Assembly (NCBI RefSeq): GCF_003073475.1
Contig: NZ_CP029033.1
Coordinates: 1,426,001-1,490,000, forward strand
From: Actinobaculum sp. 313
GTDB taxonomy: Bacteria > Actinomycetota > Actinomycetes > Actinomycetales > Actinomycetaceae
Reading direction: 5' to 3'
Length of the DNA stretch: 64,000 bases
A model generated the notes under the pieces. The model was not told the origin of the DNA. It saw only the letters and a program-made list of their open reading frames with translations, and did no database searches. Below, one piece after another: positions 36,630 through 45,776 of this stretch. The position numbers and the translations under genes are program-made. Position 1 is the first letter of the stretch; each line of letters starts with the position of its first letter.

Positions 36630-36636
36630 GGTCCTA

Positions 36637-36642
36637 AGCCTA
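36637..36642 (-). promoter_or_regulatory. -10 box for leaderless ABC ATPase gene
   Basis: On the minus strand TAGGCT is followed by 7 nt and the ATG at 36629. Confidence 0.55.
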
Positions 36643-36674
36643 CCGGCTCCCTGCCCGCGCTTGGCGATCAGACC

Positions 36675-37912
36675 TCATAGACCAGCGATGATGTCGTCAT
36701 AGAACTGGACCGTTGCATCTGCAATCGACTCCCAGGAGAATTCCTCTTCTACCCGACGCCGACCGGCGAGGCCCATCTGCCGCGCCCGCTGCCGATCAGA
36801 ACACATGTCTTCCAGCGCCGCCGCCAGGTCGGCCTCGAATTTGTCGGGGTTCAGGGGGTTCCGGTACCGTCGTTCAGCTGCTCGATGGGCACGAGGGTGC
36901 CCGTTACGCCGTCGTCAATGCAATCGGGGATTCCGCCGGTCGCCGTACCGACCACAGGCAAGCCGACCGCCATAGCCTCCAGATTGACAATTCCCAGCGG
37001 CTCGTAAATCGACGGTGTCACAAAGGTGGTCGAGCACGATTCAAGTTGAATGACACGCCGCCGCGGTAAGTGATCTTCGATCCACACCACGCCGGAGCGA
37101 CGCGCCTGCAAGTCTTCAACCAGCTCGCGAGTCTCGGCCGCAATTTCCGGTGTATCGGGAGCACCGGCGCATAGGACTACCTGAATCTCGGGCGATACCT
37201 TGCCGAGTGCCCGCACCAGACCGGGCACACCCTTTTGCCTGGTGATGCGCCCAACGAAGACGATTGTCGGCTTGTCCGGGTCCAACCCGTAGGAGGCGAA
37301 ATACTCCCGTGCTGCCGCGATTTCCTCCTCCGTTTTCGGGGTCTGCCAACTGTCCAAATCGATGCCATTACGAATAACGCGCACACGCTTGGGATTAATC
37401 TCCGGATAGCAGCGCAGAATATCGTCGCGCATCGCACTGGAGACGGCGACAATCCCGGCAGCGGCTTCATAGGCCGTCTTCTCCGCCCAGGAGGATAGGT
37501 TATACCCACCGGCCAACTGCTCACGCTTCCAAGGACGCAAGGGTTCCAGAGAATGGGCCGAGATGACATGCGGGACCTCATATAACAAGGCTCCGAGATG
37601 ACCGGCCATATTCGCATACCAGGTGTGCGAATGAACGATATCTGCCCCCTGGCAATCCTGAGCCATCTGGAGGTCAACGCCTAGTGTACGGATCGCCGCA
37701 TTTGCGCTATCGAGCGACTGCGGGTAGTCGTAGCCGTGCAGCGTCACCAATGCCGGAACTTTGTCGGCTTCGTCGGCACCGCGCGGCCCATCGAAGGAAC
37801 GCACATGAACTTCAGCCCGGCTGGCAAGTACTCGGGACAGTTCGGTGACATGAACACCTGCGCCTCCGTATACATGAGGCGGGTATTCGCGGGTAAGCAG
37901 ATCAACGCGCAT
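36675..37912 (-). pseudogene. glgA: Glycogen synthase/glycosyltransferase GlgA (GlgM-like), frame-broken
   Basis: This GT-B, GT4-family glycosyltransferase (412 residues when restored) uses ADP-glucose to build alpha-glucan or maltose 1-phosphate. The N-terminus MRVDLLTREYPPHVYGGAGVH and the C-terminal EPLGIVNLEAMAVGLPVVGTATGGIPD (nucleotide-sugar site) are clear. The frame breaks after VPIEQLNDGTGT in a run of five C on the coding strand (36854-36858); the next frame continues NPDKFEADLAAALEDMC and ends at 36675. One extra C restores it. It is divergent from glgC, as in mycobacteria (Rv1212c/Rv1213). An AAGGAA site precedes the ATG. Confidence 0.87.
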
Positions 37913-38044
37913 AAGTTCTATTCCTTCCTTGTTCCGGGGCGTCGTCGCCGAGGTAGGTAGGACTACTCTACCGCGCTCCGGCACCACGTTCGCAGACCTC
38001 TCTACATTACGTGAGAATGACGTGCGATTCATCACTTTTTCGCA

Positions 38045-38050
38045 TAAGCT
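38045..38050 (+). promoter_or_regulatory. -10 box for leaderless glgC
   Basis: TAAGCT ends 6 nt before the glgC ATG and no ribosome binding site is present. Confidence 0.5.
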
Positions 38051-38056
38051 GGCTAT

Positions 38057-39307
38057 ATGAAAGCAAACCCGCAAGTTCTCTCCATTGTTCTCGCCGGAGG
38101 TGAAGGTAAGAGGCTCATGCCGCTTACGCAGGACCGCGCGAAGCCTGCAGTACCTTTCGGTGGGATCTACCGCCTCATTGACTTTGCTCTGAGCAACATC
38201 GTCAACTCCGGATATCTGAAGATCGTGGTGCTTACGCAATACAAGTCCCATTCGCTTGACCGCCATATCTCGCGCACATGGCGCATGTCCAACCTGCTCG
38301 GGAACTACATCGCGCCGGTGCCCGCGCAGCAGCGAATGGGAAAGAACTGGTACCTCGGCTCCGCTGACGCCATTTACCAGTCGTTGAACGTCTTCGATGA
38401 CGAACACCCCGATATTGTTCTCGTCACCGGTGCCGACAACATCTATCGCATGGATTTCTCGCAGATGGTGGAGCAGCACATCGACTCCGGATTCGACCTG
38501 ACCGTCGCCGGCATTCGGCAGCCGCTCTCCCTGGCGCCGTCGTTCGGCGTTATCAATACTGATGCTCAGAATCCGCTGAAGGTGGCGGAATTCTTAGAGA
38601 AACCACAAGACACCACCGGCCTTGGTCTGCCGGATGCACCCGACCAGTTCCTCGCCTCCATGGGCAACTACGTCTTCAACGCCGAAGCGCTACGAGAAGT
38701 CCTTGTCGCCGACGCGGAAGACGAGTCCTCCAAGCACGATATGGGCGGCTCGATCGTTCCTCTGTTCGTGGACGACGGAAACTGCGGCGTTTACGACTTC
38801 ACCTTCAATGACGTGCCGGGGGCTAGTGATCGCGACCGTAACTACTGGCGCGATGTGGGAACGATTGACGCCTACTATGAAGCCAATATGGATCTCATCT
38901 CGGTCAGCCCAGTGTTCAACCTGTATAACAACCGCTGGCCGCTACTGACCGGTTATACCGGGCTTCCGCCGGCCAAGTTCGTGTACGGCCACCACGAGCG
39001 CCTCGGCCACGCGCTCGACTCGATCATCTCACCCGGCGTTATCGTCTCCGGCGGCGAAGTGATCGGTTCGGTGCTTTCACCGGGAGTGCGCATCAATTCC
39101 TGGTCGTCTGTGCGCGAATCCGTCCTGCTCGACGGCGTTAACGTGGGGCGCAATGCCACCGTGGTGCGATCCATCATTGACAAGTACGTGACGATCGACG
39201 AGGGTGCACAGCTGGGTGTCAACCATGATCACGACCGTGCACGTGGCTTCTATGTTTCGGACGGCGGCGTGACCGTGGTGCCGAAGGGCGCCCACGTCAC
39301 CGCCTAG
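38057..39307 (+). CDS. glgC: Glucose-1-phosphate adenylyltransferase
   Basis: GlgC makes ADP-glucose from glucose 1-phosphate and ATP, the first committed step of glycogen synthesis. The 416-residue protein has the nucleotide-binding loop [25 protein letters not shown] near residue 12, the catalytic FLEKP region (about 183), and a left-handed beta-helix C-terminal domain with the [20 protein letters not shown] repeats. It is divergent from glgA, 144 bp apart. Confidence 0.94.
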   Translation: MKANPQVLSIVLAGGEGKRLMPLTQDRAKPAVPFGGIYRLIDFALSNIVNSGYLKIVVLTQYKSHSLDRHISRTWRMSNLLGNYIAPVPAQQRMGKNWYLGSADAIYQSLNVFDDEHPDIVLVTGADNIYRMDFSQMVEQHIDSGFDLTVAGIRQPLSLAPSFGVINTDAQNPLKVAEFLEKPQDTTGLGLPDAPDQFLASMGNYVFNAEALREVLVADAEDESSKHDMGGSIVPLFVDDGNCGVYDFTFNDVPGASDRDRNYWRDVGTIDAYYEANMDLISVSPVFNLYNNRWPLLTGYTGLPPAKFVYGHHERLGHALDSIISPGVIVSGGEVIGSVLSPGVRINSWSSVRESVLLDGVNVGRNATVVRSIIDKYVTIDEGAQLGVNHDHDRARGFYVSDGGVTVVPKGAHVTA

Positions 39308-39360
39308 CGGACACCGGACTCATTTTCCGACTATCTTCATACCGGGGCGGCGCGGACACA

Positions 39361-39366
39361 TACACT
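39361..39366 (+). promoter_or_regulatory. -10 box for leaderless serB
   Basis: TACACT ends 6 nt before the serB ATG. Confidence 0.5.
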
Positions 39367-39372
39367 GCTGTT

Positions 39373-40323
39373 ATGTCCGACGTCGTCCCGGTTCGGTTTT
39401 CGCTCGCATCCTTGCGGCCCTTGCCGCACGGCTTGCTCACGCATACGCGTCACGCCTTCACACAGGCCTTTGGCGGCGCCGTTGAGAGTGCGCCACGATC
39501 TGCAGGCCTGTACACACGGAGTTTCACAACGACGGCGCCATTGCCGGAGGACCTGGACGAAGTACGCTCCCGGCTGCGCGGGCCCGCCATTGCGCTGGGC
39601 GTGGACTGTGCCCTGCTTACCGGCCCGCTCGCCGTGCACGGGCCACGCATGATTGTTACCGATGTCGATTCCACCTTCATCCAGGGCGAAGTCATCGAGA
39701 TGCTGGCTGCGGCTGCCGGTACGGCGAGCATGGTCCGCGAGATCACGACACGTGCCATGCGCGGAGAATTAGATTTCGCCCAGTCACTACGCGAACGGGT
39801 GGCAACCCTGGCCGGCCTACCTGACTCCGTATTCTCTGACATCGCTGCGGGTGTTGACCTGACCGCAGGGGCAGCTGAAACCGTTCGAGTGGTCCACACT
39901 CAGGGCGGATACTTCGGCTTGGTGTCCGGTGGTTTTCACGAAGTGGTAGATCGTGTTGCTGAGCCACTCGGCATCGACAAGGTACTCGCGAACCGCCTGG
40001 AGGTCAGCGACGGGCTCCTTACCGGGCATACACGGGGACCGGTTATCGATCGAGCGGCGAAAGCCGAGGCCCTCACCGCCTGGGCGGACGAGTTCGCGAT
40101 TCCCCTGGAACAGGTGGTTGCGGTAGGCGACGGCGCCAATGATCTCGACATGATGCGAATCGCCGGACTCTCGGTGGCATTCTGTGCCAAACCCGTCGTA
40201 CTCGAAGAGGCCGATGCTGCCATCACCATCCCTCGACTTGACATGTTGCTCGCCTTACTCGGTTGGGACACCGACTCCGCTGAGTCTTCTTCCTCCACGC
40301 CTCGTGACACGCGCGCCGAGTAG
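39373..40323 (+). CDS. serB: Phosphoserine phosphatase
   Basis: The 316-residue HAD hydrolase removes phosphate from L-phosphoserine, the last step of serine synthesis. Motif I is IVTDVDSTFIQGEV (about 94-107; the usual DxDST), motif II is LVSGGF (about 179), and the Mg-binding motif is VGDGANDLDMM. The N-terminal 90 residues do not show an intact ACT domain. The C-terminal tail is serine-rich. Confidence 0.88.
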   Translation: MSDVVPVRFSLASLRPLPHGLLTHTRHAFTQAFGGAVESAPRSAGLYTRSFTTTAPLPEDLDEVRSRLRGPAIALGVDCALLTGPLAVHGPRMIVTDVDSTFIQGEVIEMLAAAAGTASMVREITTRAMRGELDFAQSLRERVATLAGLPDSVFSDIAAGVDLTAGAAETVRVVHTQGGYFGLVSGGFHEVVDRVAEPLGIDKVLANRLEVSDGLLTGHTRGPVIDRAAKAEALTAWADEFAIPLEQVVAVGDGANDLDMMRIAGLSVAFCAKPVVLEEADAAITIPRLDMLLALLGWDTDSAESSSSTPRDTRAE

Positions 40324-40453
40324 CGGCTCGACCGCCACATGCGCATAAGCCCGGCAAGTCCACAACCACGCCCTGCATCAACGGTTCAAAGCCACATGCG
40401 GTATCGCCTGAGCCGGTCGATGCCGCATTTGACCCTGCCACAATGTCAGACCC

Positions 40454-40459
40454 CATACT
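40454..40459 (+). promoter_or_regulatory. -10-like box of the MerR/GyrI-like gene
   Basis: CATACT ends 6 nt before the ATG at 40466, the same geometry as the other leaderless candidates, with a weaker first base. Confidence 0.35.
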
Positions 40460-40465
40460 GGGGCC

Positions 40466-41293
40466 ATGGCCGAAACCACGAGACTCATGACGATTGGCGA
40501 GTTCAGCAACCTGACTCGTCTGTCCGTGCGGATGCTGCGTCACTATGACGCTCATGGCGTTCTGATACCCGCCGATGTGGATCCGTGGACCGGATACCGT
40601 CGCTATGCTCCACATCAACTGCAGGATGCGGTCGACGTGCGCAATCTACGCGACGTCGGGTTCGGCGTTTCCGCCATCTCAGCTCTCCTCGCCGCCCGCG
40701 GAACCCCGGCATGGTCGTCCGCGTTGGAACTCCAACGCGAGACCCTGCTCGGGGAGACGCGCGCCGCCCAGGCTCGGCTGACTCTTATCAACCGACTAAT
40801 CGAAGGAGAATCTACCATGTCCATTACTATCGAGCGCCGGGTTATTCCCGCCATGACGATCGTGGCCCTCCGGGGCATCGTTCCGACCTATGCCGATGAG
40901 GGTCTGCTATGGCAGCGGATGATGCCGGAGATCACCCGGCAGGGCTTGCAGGCCACTGGTCCGTGCGGTGTTATCGAGCATCACGACGAATACATCGAAC
41001 ACGATGTCGACGAGGAGATCTTCCTCCCGATCGCGCCCGGAACCGAAGTTGCTCCACCGTTAGTGGTGCATGATCTGCCGGAGAGGGACTGCCTTGTTGC
41101 ACGTGTGGTCGGTCCCTATGATCAAATCACGCAGGCGCATGATCTGATCGCTGACCGCCTCGCCAACGACGGGCTGGTTCCTCTCGCCGACGGCACGCTG
41201 GCCGCCCGTGCATTCAATCTTTACCTCAATATGCCCGACTCCGTGCCAGCGGAGGAGCTTATAACGGAGGTCTATATGCCGCTACACGGCTGA
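40466..41293 (+). CDS. MerR regulator with GyrI-like effector domain
   Basis: The 275-residue protein has a MerR HTH domain (about 5-75: LMTIGEFSNLTRLSVRMLRHYDAHGVLIP, then GYRRYAPHQL), a short helical linker and a C-terminal GyrI/SOUL-like ligand domain (about 120-275, from SITIERRVIPAMTIVALRG to EVYMPL). Such BmrR-type regulators bind drugs or other hydrophobic cations and control efflux or metabolic genes. No target is adjacent. Confidence 0.87.
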   Translation: MAETTRLMTIGEFSNLTRLSVRMLRHYDAHGVLIPADVDPWTGYRRYAPHQLQDAVDVRNLRDVGFGVSAISALLAARGTPAWSSALELQRETLLGETRAAQARLTLINRLIEGESTMSITIERRVIPAMTIVALRGIVPTYADEGLLWQRMMPEITRQGLQATGPCGVIEHHDEYIEHDVDEEIFLPIAPGTEVAPPLVVHDLPERDCLVARVVGPYDQITQAHDLIADRLANDGLVPLADGTLAARAFNLYLNMPDSVPAEELITEVYMPLHG

Positions 41294-41533
41294 AAGGGGG
41301 TACGCAGCTGAAATCTGATGCCATTGTGTGACCGATAGTGCGAGAGCCCGTGCACCAAGCGGCCCGACACGCACACCGCCGCTATATTCGATGCTGGTGA
41401 CCGTTCGTGCCGTGCTGGCCGCCGGGCTCTCGCCCCGCTCGCAGAGTCCTCGCAGCACACAGAATCCTCGCATCACACTCGACAAGAGCGAATCGGTGAC
41501 CTTCTAAATTGGATACGCTGACCGAGAATAATC

Positions 41534-41755
41534 GTGCCTCCACACGTGCGCGACGGCGTGCCAATATGCCGCAGTGTCCTCCTGCGTTACGGTGAGCCCT
41601 GCACACTGTGTCAGGCCTATGTGACCGGCCCGGAGGATTGCCAGACGGTTGCTTTGGTCATGTCCGACCCGGATTTGAAAGCCGAATTGCGCGCGGACGC
41701 TCCCCTGGCTCCGGTCCCCGCCGCTATCGGGTTAGAGGGGCGCGCAGCGCACTGA
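41534..41755 (+). CDS. Small cysteine-containing protein
   Basis: I do not recognise this 73-residue protein with certainty. It has CRSVLLRYGEPCTLCQAYV followed by GPEDCQTVALVMSDPDLKAEL, so four cysteines, two of them in a CxxC, that could bind a metal. The pattern looks protein-like rather than random. The start is a GTG with no ribosome binding site. Its 3' end overlaps the convergent sixA gene by 32 bases. Confidence 0.45.
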   Translation: MPPHVRDGVPICRSVLLRYGEPCTLCQAYVTGPEDCQTVALVMSDPDLKAELRADAPLAPVPAAIGLEGRAAH

Positions 41756-42221
41756 CCATGCGCACACTGGAGCGATCGACCTCACTCCACTGCGGCGCCT
41801 CCCCCACCGCAGCCATTGCCGTGGAGAATCCAACTCCCAACTGCGAGGCAATCGGTGAGGTGGGCGCCGTTAGAAGGCGGGTCGTCAGCGATATTGTCGG
41901 CTCGTGACCGATAACCAGCAGGGTGCTCACCTCGCTCGGAACTCGCCGGATTTGCTCCAGAACCCCGGTCCAGTCGCACACGTACAGACTCCGTTCTTCC
42001 AGCATCCTCGCAATAGGTAAGCCGCCGGAGAGCAGGGCACGCGCTGTTTGCCGCGTACGGGTCGCGGCGGAAACAATTGCCAAGTCCACCGCCGAAACCC
42101 GAGCGACGAGTGCCGCGGCCTGCCTGGTGGCCTGTTCACGCCCAGCACCGCTGAGCGGTCGGTCGTAATCATGTCCACCCCGTTCGGCCTGTGCATGGCG
42201 CATGAGAATCAGAGTGTTCAT
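41724..42221 (-). CDS. sixA: SixA-like histidine phosphatase
   Basis: The 165-residue member of the histidine phosphatase superfamily has the RHG signature MRHAQAERG (about 7-15), a second catalytic histidine in VIGHEPTIS (about 103-111), and the arginine in ATRTRQTA. SixA-type enzymes remove phosphate from phosphohistidine; the partner is not visible. Its ATG overlaps the ABC-F stop by one base (TGATG), so the two genes are coupled. Confidence 0.83.
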   Translation of the reverse strand: MNTLILMRHAQAERGGHDYDRPLSGAGREQATRQAAALVARVSAVDLAIVSAATRTRQTARALLSGGLPIARMLEERSLYVCDWTGVLEQIRRVPSEVSTLLVIGHEPTISLTTRLLTAPTSPIASQLGVGFSTAMAAVGEAPQWSEVDRSSVRMVSALRAPLTR

Positions 42222-43834
42222 CAGGACAATCCAATCAGGTCGAGATAGTCATCCGACCACAGGTCCTCGTCGCCGTCGGGCAGGATGAGCACCCGTTCGG
42301 GGCGCAACGCTTGAACCGCGCCCTCGTCGTGTGTCACCAGTACGACCGCGCCCTTGTACCGCGTCAATGCCGAAAGAATCTCGGTGCGCGATGCAGGATC
42401 GAGGTTATTTGTCGGTTCGTCGAGTAACAGGACATTCGCAGCCGAGACCACCAGCATCGCCAGGGCGAGGCGTGTTTTCTCCCCTCCCGATAGCACGCTC
42501 GCCGGTTTGGCGGCATCATCACCCGAAAACAGGAACGAACCGAGGATGGAACGCGCCTGGGTATCGTCGAGTTCCGGAGCAACACGCCGCAGATTCTCCT
42601 CCACGGTCTGCGCGCTCTCGATAGTTTCGTGTTCCTGCGCGTAGTAGCCGATTTTCAGACCGTGCCCGGCGATCACCTGCCCGGTATCCGGATCTTCAAT
42701 ATCCGCAAGCAGTCGCAGCAGAGTTGTTTTACCCGCTCCGTTCAGTCCGAGTACAACAACGCGACTGCCCCGGTCAATAGCGAGGTCAACTCCGGAGAAC
42801 ACCTCGAGTGAACCATACGATTTCGATAGCCCCTGCGCCGTCAGCGGTGTGCGGCCGCAGGCGGCCGGCTCCGGGAAACGTAGATGTGCCACCTTGTCCG
42901 CCTTGCGCGCATCTTCCAATCCTTCCAACATCTTCTCCGCCCGGCGTGCCATATTCTGTGCCGCAACCGCCTTGGTCGCCTTGTACCGCATCTTGTCCGC
43001 CTGTGCCAGTAATGCGCTCGCTTTCTTCTGGGCGTTCGCCCGCTCCCGACGGCGGCGGCGCTCATCCGTTTCGCGCTGCTGGAGGTAATCCGACCATCCC
43101 ATGTTGTACACGTCCAGAGCCGCCCGATTGGCATCCAGGTGCCATACCGTGGTCACCGTGTCTTCCAATAGTTCAACCGAGTGGGAGATCACCACGAAGC
43201 CGCCGCGGTAGTTCCGCAAGTATTCACGCAGCCACACAATCGAATCGTGATCGAGGTGGTTGGTCGGCTCGTCGAGCAGGAGCGTCTGTGCCTGCGAGAA
43301 CAGGATACGTGCCAACTCGACCCGGCGGCGTTGCCCACCCGATAGTGTGCCCAGTTGTTGATCGAGCACGCGACCGGGCAGTCCCAGCGAAGCGGCCATC
43401 TGCGCCGCCTCCGCATTGGCAGCCCACCCGCCGGCGTTCGTGAACTCCTGGTCGAGGCGCACGTAACGTTCCATCGCCTTGACCTGCCGGGCGCCGCTCA
43501 GCGTCGACATGTCATGTTCAGCCTTCTGGATACGTCGGATGGTCGCGTCAATGCCACGAACGGAGAGAATACGGTCGCGCGCCAACTGATCGGCGTCACC
43601 GGTGTGCGTGTCCTGCGGCAGGTAGCCAATCTCGCCGGAGCGTGTGATGGTCCCGGTGTATTCGATGACATCCGACGTGACGCCTTCGCCTGCCAGAAGC
43701 CGTGTTAACGTCGTCTTCCCGGCACCGTTACGGCCCACCAGGCCAATCCGCATTCCCTTATCGACGCGGAAATTGGCGTTACCGAGCAGCTCACGGGTGC
43801 CGATGCGCATGGTCAGGTTCTGGGCGTTGATCAC
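42221..43834 (-). CDS. ABC-F ribosome-associated ATPase
   Basis: The 537-residue protein has two ABC ATPase domains without membrane segments: Walker A GRNGAGKTT and GLNGAGKTT, signatures LSGGQRRRVELAR and LSGGEKTRLALAM, and Walker B pairs LLLDEPTNHLD and LLLDEPTNNLD. A linker (about 225-295, KK- and RR-rich helices) separates them, as in ABC-F translation factors that act at the ribosomal E site. The subtype cannot be set by eye. The start is a GTG with TAGGCT 6 nt upstream. Confidence 0.92.
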   Translation of the reverse strand: MINAQNLTMRIGTRELLGNANFRVDKGMRIGLVGRNGAGKTTLTRLLAGEGVTSDVIEYTGTITRSGEIGYLPQDTHTGDADQLARDRILSVRGIDATIRRIQKAEHDMSTLSGARQVKAMERYVRLDQEFTNAGGWAANAEAAQMAASLGLPGRVLDQQLGTLSGGQRRRVELARILFSQAQTLLLDEPTNHLDHDSIVWLREYLRNYRGGFVVISHSVELLEDTVTTVWHLDANRAALDVYNMGWSDYLQQRETDERRRRRERANAQKKASALLAQADKMRYKATKAVAAQNMARRAEKMLEGLEDARKADKVAHLRFPEPAACGRTPLTAQGLSKSYGSLEVFSGVDLAIDRGSRVVVLGLNGAGKTTLLRLLADIEDPDTGQVIAGHGLKIGYYAQEHETIESAQTVEENLRRVAPELDDTQARSILGSFLFSGDDAAKPASVLSGGEKTRLALAMLVVSAANVLLLDEPTNNLDPASRTEILSALTRYKGAVVLVTHDEGAVQALRPERVLILPDGDEDLWSDDYLDLIGLS

Positions 43835-43840
43835 CCCATT

Positions 43841-43846
43841 AGCCTA
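43841..43846 (-). promoter_or_regulatory. -10 box for leaderless ABC-F gene
   Basis: TAGGCT on the minus strand is 6 nt from the GTG start at 43834. Confidence 0.55.
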
Positions 43847-43966
43847 CTGAGAAGCACGTGGCTCGGCATTTCCGCCGCGTGTGACGTGCATTCCGCACGG
43901 ATTCTTCTAAGTATTCATCCTGCCAACGTCCCGGCGAATATCAACCTGTCGGTGTTCCGGTGTCGC

Positions 43967-43972
43967 TATGCT
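43967..43972 (+). promoter_or_regulatory. -10 box for leaderless zinc peptidase gene
   Basis: TATGCT ends 6 nt before the ATG at 43979, the start that gives MSMNDGIK. Confidence 0.5.
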
Positions 43973-43978
43973 CGGAAC

Positions 43979-44872
43979 ATGTCCATGAACGACGGAATCA
44001 AAATCGACGGCGCACGCGTACAACGCCGCGGACGAGGCTCGGCCACCTACGCAGGTATCGGCGGAGTAGGAATCATAGGCCTGATCGTGTATTTCCTCTT
44101 AACGGGGCAAATGCCAGACTCCTCCACGTTCCAGGGCACCGAGAACAACAATGTCACCTCCGCCGACGGTGCAGATTACAGCGAAGAATGCCGCACCGGA
44201 GCGGACGCGAATGCGCACACCGAATGTTGGATGGTAGCCACCGCCGAATCACTGGACGCTTACTGGGCAGATGCTCTGCCTGCCCAGACCGGGACCGCAT
44301 ATAGTCAGCCGTCCTTCGTTATTTTTGACGGAGCGACTGTAACCGGCTGCGGCAACGCCACAGCCTCCATTGGGCCCTTCTATTGCCCCGCGGATCAGAC
44401 CGTGTACCTGGACATCAGTTTCTTCAATCAGCTCGAAACACAGTTCAATACGGAGAATTCGACCTTGGCACAGGCATACATCGTCGCGCACGAATTCGGC
44501 CACCATCTGCAAAACGAACTCGGCTATCTTGACCGTATCGAGCGTGGAGACACGGGGGCGAATAGCACGCAGGTACGTTCCGAGCTGCAGGCCGATTGCC
44601 TGGCAGGTGTGTGGCTGCGCCAGGCCTCCACCACTATTGACCCGGAGTCCGGGGAGCCATTCCTCGTGCCGCCCACCGAGGCGGAGCTACAAACCGCGAT
44701 TGACGCCGCATCTGCGGTGGGGGATGACGCCATCATGGAGAACGCCGACCTCACGGTGAACACGGAGTCATTCACGCACGGCTCGTCGGAGAAGCGCATG
44801 CAATGGCTCATGCGCGGCTACAACGGCGGATCGATTGCTTCCTGTGACACTTGGAGCGTCACCACACCCTGA
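43979..44872 (+). CDS. Neutral zinc metallopeptidase (YpfJ/PF04228 type)
   Basis: The 297-residue protein has one membrane segment near residues 25-41 (GIGGVGIIGLIVYFLLTG) and an extracytoplasmic domain. The zinc motif HEFGHHLQNELGY (about 168-180) gives two histidine ligands and the catalytic glutamate; a third ligand probably lies in RSELQADCLAG. The family has no well-known substrate. It starts at 43979 by the -10 spacing; the frame is open to 43886 but that part is not conserved-looking. Confidence 0.87.
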   Translation: MSMNDGIKIDGARVQRRGRGSATYAGIGGVGIIGLIVYFLLTGQMPDSSTFQGTENNNVTSADGADYSEECRTGADANAHTECWMVATAESLDAYWADALPAQTGTAYSQPSFVIFDGATVTGCGNATASIGPFYCPADQTVYLDISFFNQLETQFNTENSTLAQAYIVAHEFGHHLQNELGYLDRIERGDTGANSTQVRSELQADCLAGVWLRQASTTIDPESGEPFLVPPTEAELQTAIDAASAVGDDAIMENADLTVNTESFTHGSSEKRMQWLMRGYNGGSIASCDTWSVTTP

Positions 44873-44926
44873 GACACCTGTGAGCACTGCAGAACGGATC
44901 CGAATATTCCGGACCCGCTCAAGATT

Positions 44927-45310
44927 TCAGACGTTGAAACCGAGAGCCTGCAGCATTTCCCGCCCTTCCGGCGTGATGCGTTCCGGGCCCCACGGCGGTA
45001 GCCACACCCAATTCACACGCACAGATGATACGAGCCCATCCAACGCTTGATGAGCTTGATCTTCAATCACATCGGTCAGCGGACATGCAGCAGACGTCAA
45101 CGTCATGTCGATGACGACTTTGCTTCCGGAGATATTCACTCCGTACACCAAACCCAGATCAACAACATTGATACCGAGCTCTGGGTCGATGACATCCCGC
45201 AATGCTTCCTCAACATCGTCGACGGTTGGCGCGCCAAGCGTTGGCAGAACCCCGTCCTCAGCCGCGTCTCCCGATGTGTACTGGGGAGCCGCTTCCAGTT
45301 CTTCAGGCAT
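44927..45310 (-). CDS. sufT: MIP18/DUF59 iron-sulfur assembly protein (SufT-like)
   Basis: The 127-residue protein has the MIP18 core DVEEALRDVIDPELGINVVDLGLVYG (about 31-56) and the SAACPLTD cysteine motif (about 73-80), with a C-terminal WPWG-like LPPWGPERITPEG. SufT-type proteins help cluster delivery or maturation. It is the last gene of the suf operon, overlapping the sufU end by eight bases. Confidence 0.88.
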   Translation of the reverse strand: MPEELEAAPQYTSGDAAEDGVLPTLGAPTVDDVEEALRDVIDPELGINVVDLGLVYGVNISGSKVVIDMTLTSAACPLTDVIEDQAHQALDGLVSSVRVNWVWLPPWGPERITPEGREMLQALGFNV

Positions 45311-45776
45311 TGTCTCCTCCCTGGGTAGCTGTCACAGCCTTATCGGTTGCGTCACGTAGGGCCATCCAGCCCAGTAGTGCACATTTGATCCTCATCGGAA
45401 ACTTTGCGACGCCGAGGAAGGCGCCGGCATCCTCCAACTTATCTTCGCTTTCCTCATCGAGTTCTTCGCCGCGTGAGTCCATGAGGCGGCGAAAGATGTC
45501 GTACAGATCCATCGCCTCGGTGACACTTTTGCCTTCGAGCATCTCGGTCATGATCGAGATTGAAGCCTGCGAGATGGAACAACCGTGACCGTCCCATCCA
45601 ATAGCACAGATCTGCGTGCCATCCTCACTCAGTTTCACCTGCAAGTTCACCTGATCACCGCACGTTGTATTCACCTGAAGTGATTCACCGTCGAACCGCT
45701 CAAGTGTGCCCTCACCGTGCCGCTCATGCGCCGCATCAAGAATGATCTGCTGATACATCGCATCAATATCGTCCAT
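45303..45776 (-). CDS. sufU: SufU zinc-dependent sulfurtransferase
   Basis: SufU takes sulfur from SufS for Fe-S cluster assembly. The 157-residue IscU-like protein has the three conserved cysteines in NTTCGDQ (about 37-43), GHGCSIS (about 63-69) and IKCALLGW (about 130-137), with the zinc-binding aspartate after the first cysteine. Its ATG overlaps the sufS stop by one base (TGATG). Confidence 0.93.
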   Translation of the reverse strand: MDDIDAMYQQIILDAAHERHGEGTLERFDGESLQVNTTCGDQVNLQVKLSEDGTQICAIGWDGHGCSISQASISIMTEMLEGKSVTEAMDLYDIFRRLMDSRGEELDEESEDKLEDAGAFLGVAKFPMRIKCALLGWMALRDATDKAVTATQGGDNA

